Shown here piece after piece: positions 1-12,027 of a stretch of 64,000 nucleotides of DNA (position 1 is the first letter of the stretch; each line of letters opens with the position of its first letter). The notes beneath the pieces are model-generated. The model saw only the letters and a list, made by a program, of their open reading frames with translations, ran no database searches and was not told the origin of the DNA. Made by a program: the position numbers and the translations under genes. Origin of the DNA: Pseudoalteromonas piscicida (GTDB lineage Bacteria; Pseudomonadota; Gammaproteobacteria; Enterobacterales; Alteromonadaceae); contig NZ_CP011925.1 in assembly GCF_000238315.3 (NCBI RefSeq), positions 868,001 through 932,000 on the forward strand, in the 5' to 3' direction.

Positions 1-3000
1 AAATGTTGGTACATTCACAGCTACTGGTACTCTAGCAGGAGGCAGTGGTACAGATACGCTTTCAATTAGTGATGGCGGAAGTATATCTGGGGCGACAGTG
101 AGTGGTTTTGAAAACCTTTCTGTAGCAACTGGTGGCTCTGCAACAGTTTCAGTATCTCAGTTGTCATCGTTTACTGGTACGGTTTCCGGCGACGGCACTA
201 ATTCTCTAACTGTCTCTGGTGATGGCGATATTACAACGGTCTCAGCGCTTGAAAATTATACTTTATCCGATGATTCAACCAATTCAAGAACGGTGACCGT
301 GAGCAGTGCGGGTCATTCTGTTACTGGTACTTCAACTTCAGATGCAATTACCTTCGATTTAGGTTCGCTTACCTATACTGGAACAATTACAGGCGAAAAT
401 ACCACTGCCGATACTTTGTCTTTAAGTTCTGGTGCTGATATTACGGCAGCAAGTATAAACGCGGTCAGTAATTTAACGATAGCCTCCGGCGCGTCTGTTT
501 CCATGACAGTAGCTCAACATGAAAGTTTTACTGGTAATATTTCAGCAGCTGGATCAGAAACTATCAATATCTCTGGTGATGGGGATATCACAACTTTCTC
601 TTCGGTTGAAGTTTATAGTGTTGGTGACGATTCTAGCAATACTAGGACTATTACCATCAGTAACGGTACCACTGATGTTTCAGCAACTGCTAATGATGAT
701 GCTGTAACGTTTAATATAGGTGGTAGCTCCTACACTGGCGATTTAACTGGCGATCCAAATGTAGCAGACTCCGTTTTAGCGTCAGATGGTGCGGATGTAA
801 CTGGAGGTGGATTCTTCAATATAGGAAACCTCAGCCTATCTAGTGGCGCAACTGTCGCGATTGATGTAGCCAATTTGAGTGATTTTGCAACAGCGATTTC
901 AGGGGCTGCGGGCAGTGAGACATTAAAACTCATGGATGGTGGAACATTTGACTTCTCAACCACCTCGGTTTCTGCCATTGAAGGTATTGCTATAGGAACA
1001 AACAGCGCAGCAACGATCACACTCACAGACAACTTTAATGCTGACGGTCAAACTGTGTCGGTTACAAATGCCAGCGGCAGTGCAATCACGTCTGACCTAG
1101 TCATAGACGCTTCTGCCTTTTCTAGTGATGTGTTAGAAATAACGGCAACAGATTTGGATGGTTCTGATACGATCACAGGTGGTAGTGGTGCAGACACTAT
1201 ACGTCCTGGCGGCGGTACAGATACCATGACAGGTAACGATGGTAACGATAATTTTGTCGGTGAGCAAAGTGATTTAAATGGTGACACAATAGCCGATCTT
1301 AGCATCGGAGATAAGATAACAATTACAGGCGTCACAGGATTATCAACCAGCAATATTCGCTTTAATGGAACTAGTACGCTGGAGATAGATACTAATGCAA
1401 CCGATTTTTCAGGCGTAGAAATATCACTATCGCTCACAAATTCACCTGGTAGTGATCTTGCGTTTACGGTCGCTGACTCTGGCAGTGATACAGTGATCAC
1501 CTTTGAAGCTGCGAATGATGAGCCTATCTTTAGTAATTTAAATGGTGGTAATACCTTTACTGAAAATGGAACTTCGATTGCGATAGACAATAATGTAACC
1601 ATTGCAGATACTGAGCTTGACGCACTTAATGGCGGAAATGGTAACTATGATGGTGCGTCGCTAACGATCTCACGCTCAGGTGGCGCTAACAGTCAAGATA
1701 TCTTTAGTAACACAGGGTTGCTTGGTACGCTGACTCAGGGAGGTGCACTAAGTTACAATAGTACAGAAGTAGGTACAGTAACAACTAACTCTGCAGGCAC
1801 ACTGGTACTCACTTTCAACAGCAGTGCTACGTCTGCGCTAGTGGATAATGTGCTGCAATCAATTGGCTACGGTAACAGCTCTGAGGATCCAAGCTCATCT
1901 GTAACACTCAACTATACCTTTAATGATGGTACGGCAAACAGCACTGGTACAAATCAGGCCGCAGTTACTATTACTCCCGTAAATGATGCCCCTACCGATA
2001 TTGCATTGACAGCAACAAGCATAGACCAATCGAATACCGGAACTGCCGCGACCGTGGCGACAGCCAGCACCACAGATGTGGAAAGTGGTGACAGTCATAC
2101 CTATAGCTTGGTTACGGCTGGCAGTAGTGATGGTGGTACATGTAGCGCAAATACGGGTAACGGCAGTTTCCAATTTTCAGGAGATACGTTACAAACGCAA
2201 GCATCAACATCTCCGGGTGACTATGTTATTTGTATTCAAACGAGTGATGGAACCGCAAGTTACCAAGAGTCATTCATGATAACAGTCAACGATGACGTGG
2301 CCCCAAATGCGCCATCGACACCAGACTTGGATGCGGCTTCAGACTCTGGGGCTTCAAGCTCAGACAACATTACCAATGACACCACACTAACTTTCAGTGG
2401 TACTGCTGAGAGCGGGGCGACGGTTAAATTATATAGTGATCAGGTAGGTGGAGGCACCACGGTCATTGGTACTGGCACAGCAACAGGTGGTAATTGGCAA
2501 ATTACAACGGATCCGTTGACTGCAGGGTTATCACATTCGATTTTTGCGACTGCCACGGATGCGAGCACGAACGTAAGTAGTAGCTCTAGTTCTTTAAGCG
2601 TAACGATCGATAATACAGCCCCTACCGCGCCAAGCACGCCAGATCTGACCGCTGGGAGTGATACCGGCTCCTCAAATGCAGATAACATTACTAATGATAC
2701 AACGCCCACATTCACAGGAAGTGCAACTACCGGCGACACAGTGACACTAATTTCTGATCTTGATGGCGTTGTTGGCTCAGCCATAGCTGCGGGAGGTGCA
2801 TGGACTATTACTCCAAGTTCGGCGATGACCAGTGGTACGCACGCTATCACAGCGCGATCAACGGACACAGCCGGTAATATTACCAATAGCAATAGCTTAT
2901 CAATGGTCATTGATACGAGTGTTTCAGTGCCTAGTATTACGACTCCAATTGAGGGTGATGGTCAAATTAATGCCGCTGAAGACAATGATGTCTTGATTGC

Positions 3001-6000
3001 TGGCTCTGGTGCCGATGCTAACGTGACTGTTAGCGTGAGTATTACTGACGGTTCAGCAACGCTGAATCAAAATGTAACTTCCGATGGTAGCGGGAACTGG
3101 ACTATCAGTGGCAGTGAGTTCAATGTTAGCGGATTTAGTAATGGCGAATTAACTGTATCGGCGACGCAAACAGATTCAGCAGGAAATATCTCTGGTGCAG
3201 CAAGTACCACTGTTACACTCGATAATACAGCACCTTCTGCACCGACAATTACGACACCAATTGAAGGTGATGGCCGAGTAAATGCGGCGGAAGATAATGA
3301 TGTGTTGATTGTAGGAACGGGCGCTGAAGCGGGTAATAGTGTAACCGTTACTATTCATGACGGTGTAAATAGTTTTAATCGAACGGTCACTGCGGACGGC
3401 TCAGGGGCCTGGACTATAAGTGGCTCGGAATTTGATGTCAGTACGTTTAACAATGGCACATTGACTGTATCAGCTACTCAAAGTGACGCAGCAGGTAATA
3501 CCTCAAGTGCAGCTAGCACCACGATCACATTGGATAACTCAGCACCTTCAGCACCTGCGATCACAACGCCTATAGAAGGCGATGATTTAATAAATGCATC
3601 AGAAGATGATGATGTTTTGATAGTAGGAACGGGAGCGGAAGCTGGAAATAGCGTAGTTGTCACTATCAATGACGGTGCGAATAGTTTGGATCGTACTGTC
3701 ACTGCTGATAGTTCCGGCGAATGGACAATAAGTGGCTCAGAATTTGATGTTAGCACGTTTAACAATGGCACATTGACGGTAACGGCATCGCAAAGTGATG
3801 CTGCAGGCAATACCTCAAGCGCAGCGAGCACGACAGTCACGCTAGACAACTCCGCACCAAGTGGGATTTCAGCTGCGATTGACCAAGATTTAATCAATGC
3901 AGGTAATGAAACTGCATTTAGCTTCACATTAACGGGCTTGGAATCAGCGGGTAGTTTTACTTATGAAATCTCAGATGGTAGCAGTTCAGTAACTAGCTCA
4001 AGTGCAATATCTATAACGGGTACTACGCACCAAGAGACTGGAATTAATGTCACCTCATTAAACGAAGGAACATTGACGTTATCTGTTACTGTAACTGATA
4101 ACGCTGGGAATGAATCGAGTGCAGTAACTGACACCGTCACTAAAAAGTATAATGTTGCCCCTGTGCTCACAGGCACACCGGCAACGAGCGTCAATGAAGA
4201 CAGTGAATACGACTCTACGCCGACCTTGACTGATTCTGACACAGCCGATACTCATACCTTTAGTATTACGAATAAACCAAGTTGGGCAACATTTGATACG
4301 CAAACGGGTAAACTTTCAGGTACTCCGGATGACTCTCATGTTGGCACGACTTCTAATATTGAAATTTCGGTGAGCGACGGAACGGATAGCGATACACTCA
4401 CCGCATTTAATATTGAAGTTGTTAATACCAACGATGCACCAACTGGACAAAGTACTAGCTTCACGATAGATGAAGGCGCAACACTAACGCGGGACTTCAA
4501 TAATGGTCTACTGTCGCTTGCGAGTGACGATGATCTTGATTCCAACGACAGTCTAACGATAGTGAAAGACACCGATCCGCAATACGGCACGTTAACCCTC
4601 AACACCGACGGTAGTTTTAGCTATGTTCACGGGGGGAGTGAAAATCATACCGATAGCTTCACCTATCATGTTGAAGACAGCGCTAATGCCAGCTCGCCGG
4701 TGTACACCGTAACAATCAATATGAATGCAATTGAAGATGCACCAACGGCTGTGAACGATACGCTGACCACGCTTGAAGATGCTTCTAACTCGGTGAATGT
4801 GCTTACCAATGATAGTGACCCTGAAAACAATATGGTTGCTTCATCGGTTACGATTAAAACTCAGCCGACTAAGGGGCAGTTAAGCGTTAATAATGGAGTA
4901 GTGACCTTTACACCAACAGCCAATGCCAATGGCTCGGATTCATTTACTTATACGGTTAAAGATTCGACTCAGGCTGAATCAAATGAGGCAACGGTTAGTA
5001 TTACTATAACGCCGGTAAATGACTTACCAGTCGCGGCTAACTTTACACCGAACATCGATGAAGACACGCCAACATCAGCATTGGCAGTTAGGGTAAATGC
5101 AACGGATGTCGAAGATACCAACCCAACAGGGGCTATTGCACTTGAGTCTCAGCCAAGTAAAGGCCAAGCGGCAATAGACTTGAATAATGGCACCATTACT
5201 TATACGCCAAATGCCAATGAGACGGGGAGTGATAGCTTTACTTACTCGATTCTTGACAGTGAAGGTGGTAAGTCAAATATTGCCACGATTTCCGTTAATA
5301 TTGGTGCTGTAAACGACCGACCTGTGGCAGGAAATGACACGGTAACAACAAACGAAGATACTGCAACAACATTGGCAATTCTTGCAAATGACTCTGATGT
5401 TGAAGATCAAGGTTTTGATGGTTCGGATATTGTGCTTGAAGATAAAGGCGATGGTGCGGGCAACTACGACCTTGCCACCGTTACGGTTGGTTCAGATGGT
5501 GTGCTAGCGATTACACCTAAACAAGATCAAAATGGTACATTGACTTTCACTTATACTATCGAAGATAGTGAAGGATTACGCTCTGACCCTGCAACGGTTA
5601 CAGTCAATATCACCGCGGTTAATGATGCGCCAGTTGCTGTTAACAATACAGCTCAATTACTCGAAGATGGTAATATTGAAATCAACGTATTGGGTAATGA
5701 CACGGACGTAGATAGTCAGCTCAATGCCGCAAGTGTTGCAATTGTTAGTCAGCCTCAAGGCGGTTCACTGCAAATACTAACGACAGGTAGTATTGTTTAT
5801 ACGCCGAATGCTAATTTCTTCGGAAATGACAGCTTTACTTATACGGTACAAGATGCCGAAGGTTTAGTGTCGAACGCAGCGACAGTCAATATTACAGTGA
5901 CATCAGTGAATGATGCGCCAGTTATTTCTGGAGTTCCAGCGACGTCTGTCAATGAAGATGTTGCATACAACTTTACTCCTTCGGCATCGGATACCGACGG

Positions 6001-9000
6001 TGATAGCTTAACATTCAGTGTGGCGAACCTGCCAGTATGGGCAAGTTTCAACGATACAACAGGTGCGATTACTGGCACGCCAAGTGAAGGACAAGACGGT
6101 ACTTATAGCGGCATCGTAATTACGGTGTCGGATGGTCAAGCTGACGCATCCTTGCCTGCGTTTAGCATAGTGGTGAATGCTGTAAATGACGGACCAATTA
6201 TCTCGGGTACACCATCAACAACTGTCAAACAAGACGAAGCATACAGCTTTACGCCGACAGCATCCGATGTGGATTCTCAAACATTGACGTTCTCTGTAAC
6301 CAATTTACCAGCTTGGGCAAGCTTCGATACGTCCTCAGGTAATTTGACGGGAACGCCGACTAGAGATGATGTGGGCACTTACAGTAATATCATCGTCAGT
6401 GTCAGTGATGGTGCATTACAAGCAAGCTTACCGGCATTTGAAATTGACGTTGAGCCGGTTAACGCTGCGCCAGTAGCGAACAACATGCAAAGAACGGTAC
6501 TTGAAGATGGCACTACGAGCTTCTCAGCAGAGGTTAGTGATGCCGACGGTGATGCATTGACAATGGAATTAGTGTCGCAGCTACAAAATGGTGTAGTTCA
6601 AATTCAAGGTACAGTGTTTAGCTATACACCATTGCCGAACTTTAATGGCTCTGATGTATTTACTTACACAGTGTCAGACGGTGAGTTTAAGTCAAATACG
6701 GCTTCTGTTGCGATGACGGTAACTTCCGTAAATGATGCACCTATTGCCGTTGATGATAGTTTCACCTTCGATGCTGTGGCTTCCAATCAGTATGTGCTTC
6801 CTGTGTTGAACAATGATAGTGATCCTGATGGCGGAACGCTCAGAATTATCGGCGCTAAAGCCTCAATTGGTTCTGCGTTCATAGCCAATAACACCTTGAC
6901 TTACCAAGCTGTGCAAAACTCACAAGCACCAATAGTCGTTACTTATTTGATTGAAGATGATAGTAAAGCGAGGGCAAAGGCAAATGCTAGTATCACGATT
7001 AATGGTACGGGCACGGGCAATGCGCCATCAATTACTGCACCGAGTGACTTAACCGTGAACGCAACAGGCTTATTCACCAAAGTGAATCTTGGTACTGCGG
7101 TCGCATCAGATAGCTCAGGGAATCCACTACCGGTATCTTTAGTCAGAGGAATTCCTATCTTTGCGCCTGGTAAACACATTGTTTATTGGCAGGCAACGGA
7201 TAATCAAGGACAACAAGCCACTGCGAGCCAGAATCTTAACGTCAACCCTCTGGTGTCACTGCAAAAAGATAGTAGAGTTGCAGAAGATCGCAGTCACTCG
7301 ATTAAGGTGTATCTAAATGGCCCTGCACCAAGTTACCCTGTAACCGTACCTTATACCGTTTCGGGTTCAGCGGATAGCAGTGATCATGACTTACAGTCGG
7401 GTGAAGTGGTAATAAGCTCAGGCACGAGTGCTAGCATCAGCTTTAATATATTTGCTGATGGTATAAGTGAAGATAACGAAACCATTGTGATCTCCCTGAG
7501 TGACTCAGTAAACAGAGGGGCTAATTCTACTTCAACAGTAACAATTGTTGAACAAAATGTGGCACCAAGTTTATCGGCAGTTGTGCAGCAAAATGGTGAA
7601 GAGCGTAGCTTAATTACCGCCTCTAATGAAGTGGTTACCATAGAAGCCGTGGTTGCGGATCCTAACCCGAATGATCTTGTGAGTGTCAGCTGGCAGCCGG
7701 ATGCGGCGCTAGTCAATACATCGAGTGATCCATTTATCTTTGAATTTAACCCTGCCAATGTCCCGGCGGGTATTTATAAAGCAAGGGTTACGGCTGAAGA
7801 TAATGCGACGCCAAGTCTGTCAACATCTCGCAATGTCTTTATAGAAATTGTTGACTCTTTAGCACCGTTGACCGGAGAGGATAGTGACGGTGATTTAATT
7901 CCGGATGATCAAGAAGGCTATGCCGATGAAGATGAAGACGGTATTCCTGATTTCATGGATGCGATCACTGATTGTAATGTGGTGCAAGAACAAGCGTTAG
8001 AATCTAGCCAGTTCTTGGTTGAAGGTGACCCAGGTGTATGTTTACGTAAAGGCGCTACTGTGCCACAAAATAATACGGGTGGTCTACAGCTGTTGGAATC
8101 AGAGCTGCCTTCAGATCCCAATGCCAATAATGCAGGTGGTTTGTTCGACTTTATTGCGACGGGGTTACCACAATCCGGTGATGTATATAGTATCGTTTTA
8201 CCACAACGCAAACCTATTCCACTTAATGCGGTTTATCGCAAATTAATAGGTGGTGAGTGGCAAGACTTTGTGATTGGAGAAGGTAACGAGTTGCTCTCAA
8301 CTCAAGGTGAGCCAGGTTTCTGTCCTCCTCCAGGAAGCAACGAATGGAGCGCAGGCCTTAGCGATGGTGATTGGTGTGTGCAACTACGTATTGTTGATGG
8401 GGGTCCAAATGATGATGATGGTATTGCCAATGGCAGTATTGTCGACCCAGGTGGAATTGCAGTACCAATCTCAAATAACGCACAACCTGTCGCTAACGCT
8501 GATAGTGTGACAATTGTCTCTGGTCAAACAATTATAATTGATGTGCTCGAAAACGATACGGACAGTGACAATGATACACTTACCATAACGGGGGCGAGTG
8601 TCGATTTCGGTGTTGTTAGTATCGAAAATAATCAATTGAACTATACGCCTCCAGCTGCATTTATAGGCAATGCGACTATTCAATATAGTGTGACTGATGG
8701 ACAGGGCGGGTCGAGCAGTAGTACTGCGACAGTTTCTATTATCGCCAATCAACCACCGCAAGTGTCGAATGACACCGCAACCTCAAATGGTGCGCAAATC
8801 ATTATCGATGTACTTGCAAATGATAGTGACCCTGAAGGTGGAATATTAAGCATTGTTTCTGCAACTGCAAGCCAAGGTACAGTGGCCATTAATATTGATG
8901 GTACGCTGAGTTACACACCAAAAGTTGGGTTTGAAGGTGTTGATACAATTAACTATGTTGTTAAAGATGAATTTGGCGCTATGGCTGAGGGTCAGGTAAG

Positions 9001-9706
9001 CGTCACGGTATCAGTTAAACAAGTTACATCCATAACTAATAAGTCCTCAGGGACTATGGGAGGCATGTTGTTACTATTAATCAGCGCGCTGGTACTGCGC
9101 CGTAAAAAATCACTTTTACCCGCTTTTGCATTGGTGAGTACGAGTTGTTTATTAAGCACACAAGCACAGGCGAGCAATTGGCAAGTGGAGGCAACGCTCG
9201 GACAATCTACAGCAGATAGTGAAATTAACGCTTCAGACTTAAACATCGTCAACTTAGATGAAGAAAGCAGTAGTTGGTCAATAGGGGCGTTTTATGAATT
9301 AGTCCCTAATTGGCAAGTAGGACTTCGCTACATTGACCTTGGTCAAGGAAGCGTGGAGTTTACCGGCTTAAGTGCGGATCCTGAGCAAAGCCAAATGGCT
9401 TTGGCGCGAGTTGCCCCGGTTTTGCCTGAAGGTCCTGCATTACAATTCAATTACTCAAAATCATTTGCAGATAAGTTTGTTGGTAAAATGTTCTTGGGTG
9501 CGTTTAATTGGGATTACAAGATTAACAGCGTTCGGGATGGTCGATTTTCCACTCGTTACGAAGACAGCGGTACTAGCGGTTACATAGGAGGCGGTGTTCA
9601 TTATCAACTCAGTGAAGCTTTGACATTAGGAGTAGATTTTAGCCACTACTTCATTTCTGCAAATGATGTAAACGACTTAGCACTGAATTTGAGCTATCGT
9701 TTTTAA
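1..9706 (+). CDS. Giant multi-domain repeat adhesin with GlyGly-CTERM motif and C-terminal OMP barrel (5' partial)
   Basis: The reading frame is open from base 2, so the start lies outside the window; more than 3200 residues are visible. Domains in order (nt): 119-residue N-terminal repeats (two units with GDGDITT, period 357 nt); RTX-like glycine/aspartate repeats (about 1157-1270); a cadherin-like domain; bacterial Ig-like domains; three 104-residue repeats starting at 2936, 3248 and 3560; further cadherin/tandem-95 and He_PIG-type domains (4150-7015); HYR-like (7020-7250); Calx-beta-like (7250-7560); an acidic Ca-binding stretch (7870-7965); a choice-of-anchor-like domain with paired Cys; two more cadherin-like domains. 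The end is unusual: a GlyGly-CTERM-like tripartite signal (about 9038-9110), then a signal-peptide-like stretch ending AQA, then about 178 residues resembling an OmpA-like barrel with terminal Phe. Probable role is a calcium-dependent surface or biofilm adhesin (inference). Confidence 0.85.
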   Translation, partial: NVGTFTATGTLAGGSGTDTLSISDGGSISGATVSGFENLSVATGGSATVSVSQLSSFTGTVSGDGTNSLTVSGDGDITTVSALENYTLSDDSTNSRTVTVSSAGHSVTGTSTSDAITFDLGSLTYTGTITGENTTADTLSLSSGADITAASINAVSNLTIASGASVSMTVAQHESFTGNISAAGSETINISGDGDITTFSSVEVYSVGDDSSNTRTITISNGTTDVSATANDDAVTFNIGGSSYTGDLTGDPNVADSVLASDGADVTGGGFFNIGNLSLSSGATVAIDVANLSDFATAISGAAGSETLKLMDGGTFDFSTTSVSAIEGIAIGTNSAATITLTDNFNADGQTVSVTNASGSAITSDLVIDASAFSSDVLEITATDLDGSDTITGGSGADTIRPGGGTDTMTGNDGNDNFVGEQSDLNGDTIADLSIGDKITITGVTGLSTSNIRFNGTSTLEIDTNATDFSGVEISLSLTNSPGSDLAFTVADSGSDTVITFEAANDEPIFSNLNGGNTFTENGTSIAIDNNVTIADTELDALNGGNGNYDGASLTISRSGGANSQDIFSNTGLLGTLTQGGALSYNSTEVGTVTTNSAGTLVLTFNSSATSALVDNVLQSIGYGNSSEDPSSSVTLNYTFNDGTANSTGTNQAAVTITPVNDAPTDIALTATSIDQSNTGTAATVATASTTDVESGDSHTYSLVTAGSSDGGTCSANTGNGSFQFSGDTLQTQASTSPGDYVICIQTSDGTASYQESFMITVNDDVAPNAPSTPDLDAASDSGASSSDNITNDTTLTFSGTAESGATVKLYSDQVGGGTTVIGTGTATGGNWQITTDPLTAGLSHSIFATATDASTNVSSSSSSLSVTIDNTAPTAPSTPDLTAGSDTGSSNADNITNDTTPTFTGSATTGDTVTLISDLDGVVGSAIAAGGAWTITPSSAMTSGTHAITARSTDTAGNITNSNSLSMVIDTSVSVPSITTPIEGDGQINAAEDNDVLIAGSGADANVTVSVSITDGSATLNQNVTSDGSGNWTISGSEFNVSGFSNGELTVSATQTDSAGNISGAASTTVTLDNTAPSAPTITTPIEGDGRVNAAEDNDVLIVGTGAEAGNSVTVTIHDGVNSFNRTVTADGSGAWTISGSEFDVSTFNNGTLTVSATQSDAAGNTSSAASTTITLDNSAPSAPAITTPIEGDDLINASEDDDVLIVGTGAEAGNSVVVTINDGANSLDRTVTADSSGEWTISGSEFDVSTFNNGTLTVTASQSDAAGNTSSAASTTVTLDNSAPSGISAAIDQDLINAGNETAFSFTLTGLESAGSFTYEISDGSSSVTSSSAISITGTTHQETGINVTSLNEGTLTLSVTVTDNAGNESSAVTDTVTKKYNVAPVLTGTPATSVNEDSEYDSTPTLTDSDTADTHTFSITNKPSWATFDTQTGKLSGTPDDSHVGTTSNIEISVSDGTDSDTLTAFNIEVVNTNDAPTGQSTSFTIDEGATLTRDFNNGLLSLASDDDLDSNDSLTIVKDTDPQYGTLTLNTDGSFSYVHGGSENHTDSFTYHVEDSANASSPVYTVTINMNAIEDAPTAVNDTLTTLEDASNSVNVLTNDSDPENNMVASSVTIKTQPTKGQLSVNNGVVTFTPTANANGSDSFTYTVKDSTQAESNEATVSITITPVNDLPVAANFTPNIDEDTPTSALAVRVNATDVEDTNPTGAIALESQPSKGQAAIDLNNGTITYTPNANETGSDSFTYSILDSEGGKSNIATISVNIGAVNDRPVAGNDTVTTNEDTATTLAILANDSDVEDQGFDGSDIVLEDKGDGAGNYDLATVTVGSDGVLAITPKQDQNGTLTFTYTIEDSEGLRSDPATVTVNITAVNDAPVAVNNTAQLLEDGNIEINVLGNDTDVDSQLNAASVAIVSQPQGGSLQILTTGSIVYTPNANFFGNDSFTYTVQDAEGLVSNAATVNITVTSVNDAPVISGVPATSVNEDVAYNFTPSASDTDGDSLTFSVANLPVWASFNDTTGAITGTPSEGQDGTYSGIVITVSDGQADASLPAFSIVVNAVNDGPIISGTPSTTVKQDEAYSFTPTASDVDSQTLTFSVTNLPAWASFDTSSGNLTGTPTRDDVGTYSNIIVSVSDGALQASLPAFEIDVEPVNAAPVANNMQRTVLEDGTTSFSAEVSDADGDALTMELVSQLQNGVVQIQGTVFSYTPLPNFNGSDVFTYTVSDGEFKSNTASVAMTVTSVNDAPIAVDDSFTFDAVASNQYVLPVLNNDSDPDGGTLRIIGAKASIGSAFIANNTLTYQAVQNSQAPIVVTYLIEDDSKARAKANASITINGTGTGNAPSITAPSDLTVNATGLFTKVNLGTAVASDSSGNPLPVSLVRGIPIFAPGKHIVYWQATDNQGQQATASQNLNVNPLVSLQKDSRVAEDRSHSIKVYLNGPAPSYPVTVPYTVSGSADSSDHDLQSGEVVISSGTSASISFNIFADGISEDNETIVISLSDSVNRGANSTSTVTIVEQNVAPSLSAVVQQNGEERSLITASNEVVTIEAVVADPNPNDLVSVSWQPDAALVNTSSDPFIFEFNPANVPAGIYKARVTAEDNATPSLSTSRNVFIEIVDSLAPLTGEDSDGDLIPDDQEGYADEDEDGIPDFMDAITDCNVVQEQALESSQFLVEGDPGVCLRKGATVPQNNTGGLQLLESELPSDPNANNAGGLFDFIATGLPQSGDVYSIVLPQRKPIPLNAVYRKLIGGEWQDFVIGEGNELLSTQGEPGFCPPPGSNEWSAGLSDGDWCVQLRIVDGGPNDDDGIANGSIVDPGGIAVPISNNAQPVANADSVTIVSGQTIIIDVLENDTDSDNDTLTITGASVDFGVVSIENNQLNYTPPAAFIGNATIQYSVTDGQGGSSSSTATVSIIANQPPQVSNDTATSNGAQIIIDVLANDSDPEGGILSIVSATASQGTVAINIDGTLSYTPKVGFEGVDTINYVVKDEFGAMAEGQVSVTVSVKQVTSITNKSSGTMGGMLLLLISALVLRRKKSLLPAFALVSTSCLLSTQAQASNWQVEATLGQSTADSEINASDLNIVNLDEESSSWSIGAFYELVPNWQVGLRYIDLGQGSVEFTGLSADPEQSQMALARVAPVLPEGPALQFNYSKSFADKFVGKMFLGAFNWDYKINSVRDGRFSTRYEDSGTSGYIGGGVHYQLSEALTLGVDFSHYFISANDVNDLALNLSYRF

Positions 9707-9730
9707 GTTTAACTACAGTTTTAGCATTGC

Positions 9731-9764
9731 AAAGGCCTCAACTACATGTTGAGGCCTTTTTATA
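9731..9764 (+). terminator. Rho-independent terminator of the adhesin gene
   Basis: An 11-bp perfect stem (9732-9742 with 9748-9758) is followed by a T-run, 25 bases after the stop codon. Confidence 0.85.
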
Positions 9765-9892
9765 TTGAACGTCACCCGGTACCAGCGTGTTTCATGATGG
9801 AGACATTTTGATGCAAGGCAAGCTTCTTCAATAACTTATTGGAAATCTTTATCTGCTTTGAATCGGAAAATACATATGAGGGATGGGATAAA

Positions 9893-9925
9893 CATTAAAG
9901 AAAAAGCTCTCTTGCGAGAGCTTTG
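9893..9925 (-). terminator. Rho-independent terminator of the lipoprotein gene (minus strand)
   Basis: The stem AAAGCTCTC/GAGAGCTTT has a 4-base loop. The A-run on its left becomes a T-run when read on the minus strand, so it serves the gene ending at 9994. Confidence 0.7.
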
Positions 9926-9993
9926 GGCTATGTTTACTCTTAATTAGTTTTTTAAAATAACTTTTAGAAGAGGGGGAAAGTTATTGAAATTAA

Positions 9994-10749
9994 CTAGTTA
10001 AGAGTAATTTGGAACTTTTCAGATTGTTTTTCCTGAATGGCATTTATTCGACTGCCAGATTTAAATTTGGTATCGATAGCGCCTTTTCGGGTACGGAACA
10101 ATGTTACAGTCGTGTCGCATGGCTTTGTTTTATCCAGTGTGTCATCATTAAAGCCTGCTAATTCACTCAATAGAATTTTATATTGCCCACCAGACTCTAG
10201 TATTTCAGATTCGAAGCTTATAAGGCTTGAGTCGCCAGTCGTCTTTGTACAAAACGATTTAAATTCGAGAAAAAGCTTGGTATTGATGTCTTTTTCCTCT
10301 CTCCACTCGACCAAAATGTCGTCATTACGGTTGAATCGTTCAGAAACTGGAGCGTAAAGTTTTATTGGTGCAGGAAGTTTCACTTTAGAGGTTAATTTTT
10401 CATTCTCTTTATCACGAATGAATTCAAGTGTTAGCTCAGAATTTTTTGCAGTTGCTGTAAAATAACCTTGATAATCGACATCGAATAGGTCGTTATCCTT
10501 TACCAATATCTTTCTTTCATTACCGAGTGTTGCTCTAACACTATCTCCATCAGAAAGAATGACGTTCGCACCAGAACTACTGTTTAAATTGAACTCAGTA
10601 ACAACTCGGGAGCCTTCAGTATTTGAAGTAACACGAATATCCGCCCAAATCCCTTCTGTTTTTACTACATCTGATTGTGTTGATTCAGTTGAACAACCAA
10701 TTATTGATGCTAAAGCAATGCAGCTCGATAAAACGCTGGCTCGTTTCAC
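9994..10749 (-). CDS. Putative lipoprotein of unknown function
   Basis: The protein has 251 residues. A signal peptide ends in a lipobox (SIIGC, Cys at about residue 19), so it is predicted to be lipidated and anchored to a membrane facing the periplasm. The rest is hydrophilic and probably beta-rich, with two further Cys (about residues 167 and 210). I recognise no catalytic motif. The start codon is GTG, placed by the AAGGAA ribosome binding site about six bases upstream. It stands alone: its terminator is at 9893-9925, and about 200 bases separate it from the phosphatase gene upstream. The lipoprotein call is firm; the function is unknown. Confidence 0.75.
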   Translation of the reverse strand: MKRASVLSSCIALASIIGCSTESTQSDVVKTEGIWADIRVTSNTEGSRVVTEFNLNSSSGANVILSDGDSVRATLGNERKILVKDNDLFDVDYQGYFTATAKNSELTLEFIRDKENEKLTSKVKLPAPIKLYAPVSERFNRNDDILVEWREEKDINTKLFLEFKSFCTKTTGDSSLISFESEILESGGQYKILLSELAGFNDDTLDKTKPCDTTVTLFRTRKGAIDTKFKSGSRINAIQEKQSEKFQITLN

Positions 10750-10947
10750 GAATATTTCCTTTTCTTCAATATGTGCAAAAAGAGTGTAGCGCTATTTTAA
10801 TGTTTCTAGAATAGGGTTTAACAAATTATAACAATTTGTGGTGATGTAAAGTAGAAAGGGAACCTCCATGTTCCTAGATAAAAACGCTGTCATATTATTG
10901 TGTAAATATGAAGAAACAATGGAGGTATCTGACTTAACTGGCGGTGT

Positions 10948-12027
10948 TTATTGAATATCAGATAGCGTAAGCATATTTGACATCACTTCTTTACCTTCCA
11001 CATCTTTTAAGCCAATTGTGATTGTGGGATCTGGTTGAGACCAATCAATATCGATGAACCCATAGTTCACATCATGAGTAAACCCAGACACTCGGTGTTG
11101 ATTTGGGCTGACTTGTTTCCACTCTTCTGTAAGCCCCGAGCTGGTGACTTCCCAAAAAGGGTAGTCCTGATGTACTACCTTCGAAATTTCACCCCAGTGT
11201 GTATCACCGCTAATAATGATAACGCCACCAAGTTTTTCGCGCGTGATGAAGTTCAGAAGGCGTGATCTATCAGTAGGGTAGTTGGCCCAAGCTTCCCACC
11301 CAGTAAATTCGGGTAATAATTGTAGACTAGAGGCGATAATTCGAATAGCGGCAGGTTTTTTTAACTCAGACTCAAGCCATTGCCACTGCTGATCACCCAG
11401 CATACTCGTATTTGGAACCGGGCTATACGGTCCCCTATTTTTTGGCTTACGTTTGTTGTCGTAATCTGATTTTGATACTGACGTTAACGCCGGTCGGTTC
11501 CATCTCAAGTCGGGCATAATGACGCGAATTAGCTGATTTCCTTGGCCATATTCATACGAGGTATAAATTCCGGAGTCTCTAGTGCGTCGCAAAGAGTTTG
11601 CAGGCTCATGCCAAAAGTCTAACATGATCTTTCGTGAGGCTTCTTTTTGAGAATATTCCAAACCTGCGTCATTTTCACCGTAGTCATGGTCGTCCCAAAT
11701 GGCGATAATTTGAGATTGTTGCCGTAGTTCTTGTATAGCCGCGTTTGCGTTAAGCTTTTCATATTTCTTCTTAAGCACATCCATATCCGTGGTGTCACCA
11801 TAGATGTTGTCTCCGAGAAAGATAAATAGCTCTGGGTTCTCTTTATTAATTGCCGCTAATATAGGCATAGGTTTATCTTGATGAGAACATGAACCAAAGC
11901 GAATTGTTGACAAAGTGGCTTGCTCATTGGCATACACGTTCATTGCAACAAACGTCATTAAAGGAAATAGCATGAGACAAGTGAAATGCTTGCGCTTAGC
12001 GAGTTTAGCTCGTTTTAGTTTGATCAT
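10948..12027 (-). CDS. PhoD-like alkaline phosphatase/phosphodiesterase (metallophosphatase)
   Basis: The 359-residue protein has a basic N-terminus and hydrophobic signal sequence ending near NVYA. Metallophosphoesterase motifs of the PhoD type follow: IRFGSCSHQ, FLGDNIYGD, IWDDHDYGEND and, near the C-terminus, ISGDTHWGE. These supply the metal-binding Asp, Asn and His residues. PhoD-family enzymes hydrolyse phosphate mono- and diesters outside the cytoplasm. The ATG overlaps the stop of the upstream phosphatase gene by four bases (12024-12027), so the two are almost certainly co-translated. With a TonB receptor upstream of both, the group may serve scavenging of phosphorylated compounds (inference). 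The exact substrate is unknown. Confidence 0.85.
   Translation of the reverse strand: MIKLKRAKLAKRKHFTCLMLFPLMTFVAMNVYANEQATLSTIRFGSCSHQDKPMPILAAINKENPELFIFLGDNIYGDTTDMDVLKKKYEKLNANAAIQELRQQSQIIAIWDDHDYGENDAGLEYSQKEASRKIMLDFWHEPANSLRRTRDSGIYTSYEYGQGNQLIRVIMPDLRWNRPALTSVSKSDYDNKRKPKNRGPYSPVPNTSMLGDQQWQWLESELKKPAAIRIIASSLQLLPEFTGWEAWANYPTDRSRLLNFITREKLGGVIIISGDTHWGEISKVVHQDYPFWEVTSSGLTEEWKQVSPNQHRVSGFTHDVNYGFIDIDWSQPDPTITIGLKDVEGKEVMSNMLTLSDIQ

Noticed and set aside
730..9252. Many open frames antisense to, or in other frames of, the giant adhesin gene
   Set aside because: They arise from the Thr/Ser/Val-rich repetitive sense coding, lack ribosome sites and recognisable domains.
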